IMG/VR virus record: IMGVR_UViG_3300027833_000085
Span: 1-44,662 of that record
Source of the DNA: a virus
Strand: one strand, 5' to 3'
DNA: 44,662 bases
Positions 31,725 through 40,400 of the stretch are shown one piece after another. Numbering within the stretch: position 1 is the first letter of the stretch; the number at the start of each line of letters is the position of its first letter. The notes beneath the pieces are model-generated. The model was not told where the DNA came from. It saw only the letters and a program-made list of their open reading frames with translations, and did not search any database. The position numbers and the translations under genes were made by a program.

Positions 31725-32726
31725 ATGAGCACTTTGAAAGATATCCTAGACATTGGCTTAAAGTACGGGCCTGAAGCGGCTAACTACTTTACTGGTCAGA
31801 GACGTCTAAAAGAACAGATAAAGAACCAAAGAGAGGAGATGTTCCCTGAGTTTCAGCGGAAAAACCTTTCTGCTTCTCAGCAGGATTTATCTAACATGGC
31901 TAATCGAGACAATTCAGCTTTTGCTAGAGGTGAAGAAGCTAGAGGTCTTGCTGATGCGCTTGATGTATCGGGGAGCACCAAGGGAGGGCAGAGGCAGTTA
32001 GCGAAACTGTTAGGCGCGTCTAGCACCAATCAACAAAAGCTCTCTCAGGCGGAAGCTAGGAATAGAGCTGCGTTGCTTCAACAAGCTGGCGCTAACGAAG
32101 AAGGTGTTATGGACTACAACAGAGGGCTCTCTGATAAAGAAAAGATGTATGATTTTCAAAAAGAAAGACAATTAGACTACTTAGGAGATCAGCGAAGACG
32201 TTTAAGAGGTAACGCAATAGGGTCGGCGTTCGAAATGGGTACAGACATCTCTAGTTTATTTCCTAAAAACAAAAGCACAGAGGATGGTGGAGATGATTTT
32301 GGAACCACAAAAGAAGAGGTTTTAGCTCCTTCAGTTTTCCCTGAGTACGGAAGCGATGCGTTCCCTTTAGATTTAGAGGAAATTGACATGCCCGTCGATG
32401 ACCCAGACGGAACTGATTTTAATTTTACTGATCTTTTTCGTACTCCCTATAATCCATTTCCAGCAGAGGAGAACCAGTATGAAAACAGAGAGGGAGGCGC
32501 TGTAGTAACGCCTGACGGCTACGATCATGACGGTGTAGACATCCTGATGACTGACCGATCAAATGGACAGCCTCTAGGGACTGTAGAGAGCGCTGAGATG
32601 ATAGTGAACGCGAGTGACGCGAAGAAAGGAATTGCTTTAGCTAAGAAAAACCCTAAGAGCCCTACTTCTAAGTGGTTCTTGCAGTTGGCTAAAAGATTTG
32701 AAAAAGAGGCGAAAAACAGAAAGTAA
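31725..32726 (+). CDS. 333-aa internal/cargo virion protein candidate
   Basis: The product begins MSTLKDILDIGLKYGPEAA. Residues 1-165 are long charged helices (QREEMFPEFQRKN; KEKMYDFQKERQLDYLGDQRRRLRG), then an acidic disordered region. The compact C-terminal domain has GGAVVTPDGYDHDGVDILMTD split by a turn, followed by ESAEMIVNASDAKKG. This layout occurs in internal proteins of Bacteroidota podoviruses that are packaged and ejected. It is coupled by TAATG to the next gene. Confidence 0.5.
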   Translation: MSTLKDILDIGLKYGPEAANYFTGQRRLKEQIKNQREEMFPEFQRKNLSASQQDLSNMANRDNSAFARGEEARGLADALDVSGSTKGGQRQLAKLLGASSTNQQKLSQAEARNRAALLQQAGANEEGVMDYNRGLSDKEKMYDFQKERQLDYLGDQRRRLRGNAIGSAFEMGTDISSLFPKNKSTEDGGDDFGTTKEEVLAPSVFPEYGSDAFPLDLEEIDMPVDDPDGTDFNFTDLFRTPYNPFPAEENQYENREGGAVVTPDGYDHDGVDILMTDRSNGQPLGTVESAEMIVNASDAKKGIALAKKNPKSPTSKWFLQLAKRFEKEAKNRK

Positions 32727-34411
32727 TGGCAGATCAACAATCACCTATGTCGGGAGCGTTTTCAAACCCTTATGTAGACACCGTAGCTGCTCAGGTTAAT
32801 GAAGATTTTGTAACCTCTCAAAACGAGAGAAGAGATCAAGAGAATTCTTTACTACAAGGAGAGCAAAAGCTTGCGGCAGAGGGTCAGAAAACAGGTGACG
32901 CTCAGTATAAAGCACGGCTTAAAGCAGAGCAGGATTATTTAAAATCTCTTCGAAAAGAAGAAGAAGCTGCAAGAAAGCAAGAATTGACTTTAGCGAAGGG
33001 TCTGCCTACAATTCCTGGGGGGCTATGGAAGTCACAGGCTGATCCATTGGTTAATGGCGCCAACTTAGTAAGAGAAAAGCTTCCTGAACTTATTGAGACA
33101 TACGGAGTAGAAGGTGCTTATCGAATTATCGCTGAACTAGACAGCGCTACTAGCGAGCTTCAACGTGGCTACAACGGAAGCTCTAAAGCAGCAAACGCTC
33201 TTGCAGGACGTTTAGGTCAGCCTATTGGAAACGACAGTATAGAGTCAACGACTCAAGAGGAATATGACGCCATATGGAACAACTTAAATAATTCAGATAG
33301 ATTTTCTTTAGATATCGACCCTAGCGGTCAATGGATTGTGTCTGATCAAGAAGACATCAAGGTGCCTTTGAGAGATTGGATTCAATCGTCATTAACCGAG
33401 TCAGCACAGTCATGGGAAGGGAAATCTAAGTTGAACCTTTATAAAGGAATAGGTGTAGCGGTTCAAGAAACTTATAAAGGGGGTATTAAAGAGAGCGAAA
33501 CAGCTTTAAGCTCTTGGCTAGATGACGTACTAAACCCTTCAAACCTATCAGACCCGACAAAAGGAAAGAAACATTATTTGTCTGCTTTAGCTATGTATGC
33601 TCAGGATCCAGAGAACCCCACATACGAGCAGTTAACAGATCCTAACTTTCCAGCGGAAGAATCTAGAGTAAAAGCTGTTGAGCAATACAAAGAGAAGTAT
33701 ATGGCGCTTGCAGCAAAACGAAAAGCTGAAGGTTCTGCGAGTTCTGGATCTGACGTTACCGCTGAATCAGTTATGGCTGAAGGTAGAGGAGGGCGAGTAT
33801 TCGACTCCGAATCAATGAGAGGATTCTTATCAGACGCCTTTAAGATGGGGCCTCAAGACCCAGAAAGAAATAGTATTTTAGGTTTGTCTGGAGTAAAAGG
33901 AGCTAAAATACAGCTAGGACCAGAGGCAGCCGAAATCCTTCAACTTGAAACTGATGTAAACCAATTGGTCGCTCCCATGACGGTAAATGCAGCGGCGTTT
34001 AACCCAGACGGAGATATGTTTATCCAGTTTAGAGGCAGAATGCTGAAGACGGCGGATGAGCTTAGCGAAGATCAAAGAAGGATGGCAGCTGCGGGAATCG
34101 AAGGTCTTGCTGAAGAAGCTGGAATGCAGAACTCGTATGGGATTTTGGAAATGGGCAGTAAAGAATGGGTCGATGCGGTTACAGAAATTGGAGGTAAGCG
34201 AGTAAAACTTAGCAATCCTAAAAGGGAGGCTATGCAGAAAAAGTACCGTAGAGAGAATAACGGAGCGGAAATGACTGATAATCAGATTAGGTTCTGGGTG
34301 GGACTTGTTTCTCTTGGTGAGTCAACAAACCCTTCTTATATGCAGAAAGTCTTAAAGGCCATTGAGGAAAACGGAATTACCGTGGAGGAGATTGAATCTC
34401 TAATGGACTAA
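32726..34411 (+). CDS. 561-aa internal virion protein candidate
   Basis: The product begins MADQQSPMSGAFSNPYVD. It is Gln/Glu/Lys-rich and almost wholly helical (QGEQKLAAEGQKTGDAQYKA; YKEKYMALAAKRKAEG) with a mixed C-terminal domain. There is no signal peptide, membrane helix or catalytic motif. It lies between a cargo-type protein and the giant polyvalent protein and is coupled upstream by TAATG. Its place and composition fit a protein ejected with the genome. Confidence 0.5.
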   Translation: MADQQSPMSGAFSNPYVDTVAAQVNEDFVTSQNERRDQENSLLQGEQKLAAEGQKTGDAQYKARLKAEQDYLKSLRKEEEAARKQELTLAKGLPTIPGGLWKSQADPLVNGANLVREKLPELIETYGVEGAYRIIAELDSATSELQRGYNGSSKAANALAGRLGQPIGNDSIESTTQEEYDAIWNNLNNSDRFSLDIDPSGQWIVSDQEDIKVPLRDWIQSSLTESAQSWEGKSKLNLYKGIGVAVQETYKGGIKESETALSSWLDDVLNPSNLSDPTKGKKHYLSALAMYAQDPENPTYEQLTDPNFPAEESRVKAVEQYKEKYMALAAKRKAEGSASSGSDVTAESVMAEGRGGRVFDSESMRGFLSDAFKMGPQDPERNSILGLSGVKGAKIQLGPEAAEILQLETDVNQLVAPMTVNAAAFNPDGDMFIQFRGRMLKTADELSEDQRRMAAAGIEGLAEEAGMQNSYGILEMGSKEWVDAVTEIGGKRVKLSNPKREAMQKKYRRENNGAEMTDNQIRFWVGLVSLGESTNPSYMQKVLKAIEENGITVEEIESLMD

Positions 34412-34426
34412 CTAAGAATAATTTCG

Positions 34427-34434
34427 TAAATTAG
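34427..34434 (+). promoter_or_regulatory. Variant -7 box TAAATTAG, leaderless start
   Basis: TAAATTAG differs from TAnnTTTG at one position and starts 12 nt before the A of the ATG at 34439, the same geometry as five other boxes. It is the weakest of the six. Confidence 0.4.
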
Positions 34435-34438
34435 CCGT

Positions 34439-37400
34439 ATGGCTAACAACACGGAATTAGAGGCTAAAATCTTAGAGGCTAAAGCTTCAGGTATGAGCGA
34501 TGAGGCTATTAACTACATGTTAATGTCTGGCGGTTATGATGCAACTAAAATAACTCAAGCTAAGAGCGTCCTTGAAAAAAAAAATCCAGGCGCAACCGCT
34601 TTTACGGAATCAGGCTCGGTAGAGCCTCCTTTGGATTCTTTATCGAATGAAGTAGAGCCACCTAATGACGTTTTAAGTTGGTTAGATCAAGCTACTAGCT
34701 ATCAGATTCCTACAGCTGACGGAGGCATTCAGGAAGCAGACAGCCTAGAAGACATTCAGTTTGGGGGGTTGCAGGACAATCAAAAACCTTTCTTTGACAG
34801 AAAAACTGTTGTAGCCTTCGGTAGGGGGAAAGAGGCATCAGCTGATAAATACGAATCTATTCGCACAGGACCCGCTGCTGCGGCTATAGAGCGTAGGCGC
34901 AATTTACAGATGATCTCAGAGACGGAAGAGGGTAAGCTGGAAACTGGAGAGCCTGGAGTTATGTCGGCGATGTATTCAGCTTCTCAGGCAAACCCAGAAG
35001 ACGATAGATACAGATGGAACTCTTTAAGCGAAAGGATGTTGACGGAAAGAATCGCGAACAATCCTGATTTTACTAATAAATTAAATGAAAGAAAAGCCGA
35101 GATCGAAGAGTTGGAAGCTAATATAAAAGAAGCTAACTATAGAGACATTAAGTATCCCGTAAAAGGAGCTGGGGATTTCGAGTATATGGAGACTAGGACG
35201 GCGGCTCAACAACAAGAGGCGGACAGGAAGAAGCTTGAAAGCTTGAAGTATAGCGCTGTTGAATTTACTAACGGCAAATACTTAAGAGAAGGAAGCAGGA
35301 TAATTGAGGAAGCTTACAAATCTCTTTTGGGTGCCGCGCCTGAAACCTACTGGTGGAAGAGCGATTCAGAAGAGTTTAACGAATGGAAAGCAAAAGTTGA
35401 GCGCGTAGAAAAAGCTGTCTACGGGATGGGGTACGTTATAGATATAGATGATGACGGATATGTAGGGGTTAATAAATTTGACACGCCTACAGATATCTTA
35501 ATGGCTTTTCAGCAAGCTTCAGATATGCTTGTTTATGGTTCAGGCCCTTTGTTAAGCCTTTTAGATGCTTCTTTAGGATCTGAAAAAATGGGCGATTACA
35601 CGAGAGACTCTGCCGCTAGAAGAAAGCATCTTCAAAGCCAGTCTTCAGTTAGAGCTAATAACGCCATTGAGGATATAGAATATGGGGAGTTCGAATGGTC
35701 GAGTTGGTTGTCTTACCTCAGCAAGGCTACGTCTCAAGCTATTCAGTCTTCTCCGACCTCTGTAGGTGCTTTAGTTGTTGGTGCCATCACAAAAAACCCT
35801 TATGCCACGGCTGGCGCAATTAGCTACGTTACTGGAGCCCAAAAGTTTTATGAGAGTAAAATAGATTCTTCTTTTGATGAGTTTTCTATTGACGGAAGAC
35901 CTTTAAATAAAGCTGACGACATGAGGGTCTTGGGGGCCATCGACAAAATGTATAAAGCCAAAGGGTTTGATTTAATCACAGATGATAGCGGAACGTATTT
36001 GCTTTTGGAAGGCGGTTTGGGAAATTCGACTAGAGTTGATGTAAAAGTAAACGACGATGTTCGATGGGGGTATTCTGTGGCGGGAGGTATAGCTGAAGGT
36101 GTTCCAGAGGCTGTTGGATCTTCTATAATGCTGAAAGCGGCTGGGCTTTGGGGTAAGGGATTTAAAGTGCCTTTGACGAATATGATGAAAGGAGTTATGG
36201 TTAACCTCGGAATAGGAACTCTTACGGAGGCACCCCAGGAAGCGGCTACTGAACTCATGAATATAATGACTGATGCCGCTTTAAGGGGTGAGCATATGAC
36301 AATTGAAAAAGCGATGGGTCGTGTTTTCGAAAGCGCTTTAACTGGAGGTATTTCTGGAGGCCCTACATCAGCGGCTCTTTTTGGAGTTAATATGGCTTTT
36401 AAAGGAAAGAGTGGTAAAATGGCGTTCTTTGGTCATCAACAATATCTTGCTCGAAGTATAGCCGCAGGGAAAGTAGAAGGGATAGGAGTTAACGTAACAG
36501 AACTGTCTCAAAAAGCCGAGAAACTAAGAGATGAAAACACATCTGAAGAGGAGAAGCGGCAAATAGAATACGAATTCCAAGAGCAAATAGAGCAAGCAAA
36601 AGCAAAAGACGAGCAAGCAAAACAGCTTATTCTAGATTTAGCTAAAATTGACCCGCTAGCTTCTATTGAGCTTGCTCAAGCTTTGCAGCAACTTACAAGT
36701 TTAACTAGGGGGAAAGCAAACTCTAAGAAAAAATTAAATAACCATTTAGCTTCAGCAGTAGCCTCAGAGCAGATAGGCAAGGCTAAAGAGCAAGCTCAGC
36801 AAGCGATAGCTAAAGCAGAACAAATACTTTCTAAAGCAGAAAGCGAATCAGGTGTTGTTTCCGAAGCGCAAACAGAAGGGCTTCTCGCTGAAGACATGAG
36901 TACAGCTGATCAGCTTCAAGCGGATTGGGCTACTTCAACTGAAGAGGTAGCCGAAGCGCTTGGGTTAAGTCAAGAGCAAGCACAAACTCTTTTAGATAAC
37001 CCACTTACAACTCCTACTACAGTATTAGCTGCTTCTAGGCTAATAAAGAAAGGAGGGAACGTCGTTGTTTACGAAAGTCCAGAAGCCTATTTAGCCGCTG
37101 TAGAAGAGTCTGAGTTAGTTCAGAGACAGAGAGCTCAAGCTCAGTATGACCCTAAAACAAATACCGTTCATTTATCTCCAGCCGCAAGAGCGATTGACGT
37201 ACTCGAAGAGGCTGTTCACCGCACCTTGAAAGAGTCAGGCATTACAGAGGATCAGATAACAGAGATGTATGAGACGTTAAAAGCGTCAGAGGATCCTAAG
37301 GTGAAAGAAATTGTAGACCAGCGAGAGAAAGACTACTCTGAATCCGCTGATAAAAAAGAAGAGGTCGTAGTAGGAGTTCTCAGAGAAGGGTTAGGAGTTA

Positions 37401-40400
37401 ATACTGGGAACCGAGATTTTGACAAACTAAATAAACAAGTAAAGAAAGACTTCGTTGTCGAAGTGGCTGCTGCACAGATGTCTGCTGTTTCATATAATGA
37501 TCAGAGATACAAAGAGATAGAAAGACAGTTTGGAGCAGACGGTGTAAAGGACTTGAGGGCTAGATATGGGGATCCTGTCATTCAAATGGCTGCTGAAAAC
37601 CTAGGTATAGATTTAGAGACCGTCAGCTTTGATCAGTTAACTAAAATTACAAAAGAGCTTACTGAATCAATCCCTTATGTCAGGGAAGATGTGGTCGATT
37701 CTAAAATTACTGTGCCTGATTTAAAAACAGCTGCTCCAGAGCTTGAAAGCTTAATCAAGAGCAACCCTGCTCTCGCTCAAGATATAAAAAACGGAAAAAA
37801 AGTCCGAATCATTACTGTAAGACAAGACGGGACTGGCGTTAACACTATTGATTTTAATGGGAGTTTTTCTAAAACATATCTTTCTGGAGTCGGGGCTGAA
37901 ATAAAAGCTGTCGAAGAAGCAGGTAAAAACACCGCTGTTGTTGCAAGGTCCTCCAAAGGCGTTGTAACTAATATGATTAACGCTCTTACAACATCTTCCG
38001 CTCAAAACAAAGATGTCTCTGATCAAGTAATTATTATGGTGGAGCTTATGGGCTCGCAAGCTACTAGAGGCGGGGAATTAGTTTCTATAGTTACATTTAG
38101 AGACCTTCAAAACAGCCTATCCTCTCAGCCAGCTACAGGTCTTAACAGAAAGAAGGCTTACGAGAACGCAACAGAGGTGCTTCTTAACTACTTCGAAGAC
38201 ATAAAGATTTACAAGGGAGAAGACGCTGGCGTTCAGGTTAAGTTTAAATATAGTATAGGCTCTAAAAACAGAACCGAATTCCGTAGGTTTGAAAATCAAG
38301 AAGCTGCGGATAAAGCTCTTAAACAAGAGGAAGAAAACATAAAGAAAGCTCAAGAAGAACTTAACGCTGGAGCTTCTGTTCCTCAGGTAGAAAGGCAAGC
38401 GTCAATTCAGATTGGGGAAGAGGGGTGGCAAACCTTCCCTCAAACAATGACCGCCGCGTCACCAATATGGAGTTCGAGCTTAGGCAACACGAGTTTGATA
38501 GAATCTTTAGAAAGGCTGCGCCTACCGTTAGATCCAAAGCCTGGCGGAAAAGCTATCAGAGAGCGCGATGTTAACCATATAATTGGCTTGCTTATTGGCG
38601 GCGAAACTCAAAAATTGACTTTTGAGAACAGAGAAGCGTTAATAAAGAAAATTCAGAAATCTGGTAACTCGATATTAACTCCTTTAGATGAAGTTATGGA
38701 GTCTGTTAGAGCGGCTTATTTCGACAACGTAGACATTGGAGACGCAGAAGGCAATGTCATAGCCGCTATTACGGGGAAGCTTGAAAACTACGCAACAGGA
38801 GAGGTTTCAACTATAATATCTGAAGAATCTCTGTATAAAAACGGGATAAACATAAAGAGCCCCAGTATGGTTACTTTTAACAAACCCGTTAGCATAGAGG
38901 CTATTATGGGTGAGTCTGAAGCCCGACATAGAGGACAAATACAAAAATTTCAAGTTGATATCGCAGCTAAAAATCTAGCTTCTTTAGAGAATACAAAAGA
39001 CTCTTTTATGGGGCTCCCAAGCGAGCCTTTTGAAATGACTTTTATCGAGAATAAACCCGTAGGTTACAAAGGCATAAACACTTCCGACGAAGCGCACACA
39101 AAGGTTTTTCAAGACAGCTGGCATTTCTGGAATTGGTGGGTGATGCAAACGGGAAACGGAAAGTCCAGTGTTATTGATCGGTTCTCTTACATTAAAGACG
39201 GAAAAAGAGAGTTCCTAAAAAACATACCAACTAAAAAAGATAAAAATACACGAGAGCCTTTGGCAGTAGGCGTTAAGTGGCAGACCTGGGCTGGGAAGAA
39301 CTTCGATAAAAGACAGCGAGAAGAAGCTGAAAGGTTAAAGTCAAAGGAAGAAAGAACTGAAGCGGCTATGAGCCTTTCAGAATCGCTCAGAGCTAGGCTA
39401 AACGACTCTCCTGTGAGTATGAATATGTCGGCTTTAGATAGAGACTTTCCAAGTCCTGAGACGTTGGCAAGGGAAAACGAACCTACGTTGAAGTACGATA
39501 CTTTTAGCAACCCGTCGTACATGACGCATTTGCAGTATATGGAGAATAGATTGAATCAGCTTGAGGGGATGCAATCAGCTGAGACAGGAGCCACTTTAAA
39601 CTACAACCCTAGCGATCTGTCTTTGTTTGATGAGTCAGTATTTGCAAGCACGACTATGGTAGGTCTTGCGAGTAAAGAAGTAAAAGCTACCGAACAAGGT
39701 GTTCCTACTCTTAAGGACATGAACACTTTCTTTGATCAGTATAACTTTCTTTTCGAATCAACAGACAACGTAAAGCATTCGGTAACCAAAACTGAAAATG
39801 GATGGAAGCTAGACGTAAACCTAGCAGTGTCTGGAAGCATCGAGTCTTTAGCTAAAGAAGCTACCGATGTTCCTCAGAGTAAAGAAGAGTTGATCGAGTT
39901 TGTAGAGGCTTTAAATAACGGAGAGAAGTCCACGCCTAAAGACTCTAGAATTATGCCTCCTCGCTACTATCAGCAAAGAGAAGAGAATGGAGCCTTCCAG
40001 GGAACTGTGAATTTCCTTAATACATGGCTTGTCAATAAGTATGCTGACGTTCTTAAACTACAAGGACAAGTAGAAGAGGGAAGAAAGGGGGAAGTAAAAC
40101 CTGAAGAAAACTTCCAGGAAATAGAACAGCTTATGTATGGGCGGTCTCGTGCCGCTATGGAGGACTTAGATGCTTTCATGGAGGAAGCGAAACAGTTTAT
40201 GATAGTGAACGAGATTACTCACACGGATCTCAGCCAGTTTATGTACGCCTTACACGCCGCTGAAAGAAACGATGTGATTATGGGTAATAGACCAGACCTT
40301 GTTAGCGGATCTGGTATGCCTAATGAGCTAGCTCAAGAGGTTTTAGACAACCTAGACTCGCCTGAGATGAGAGCAGCAGCTAAGATGTTCCAAGATATCA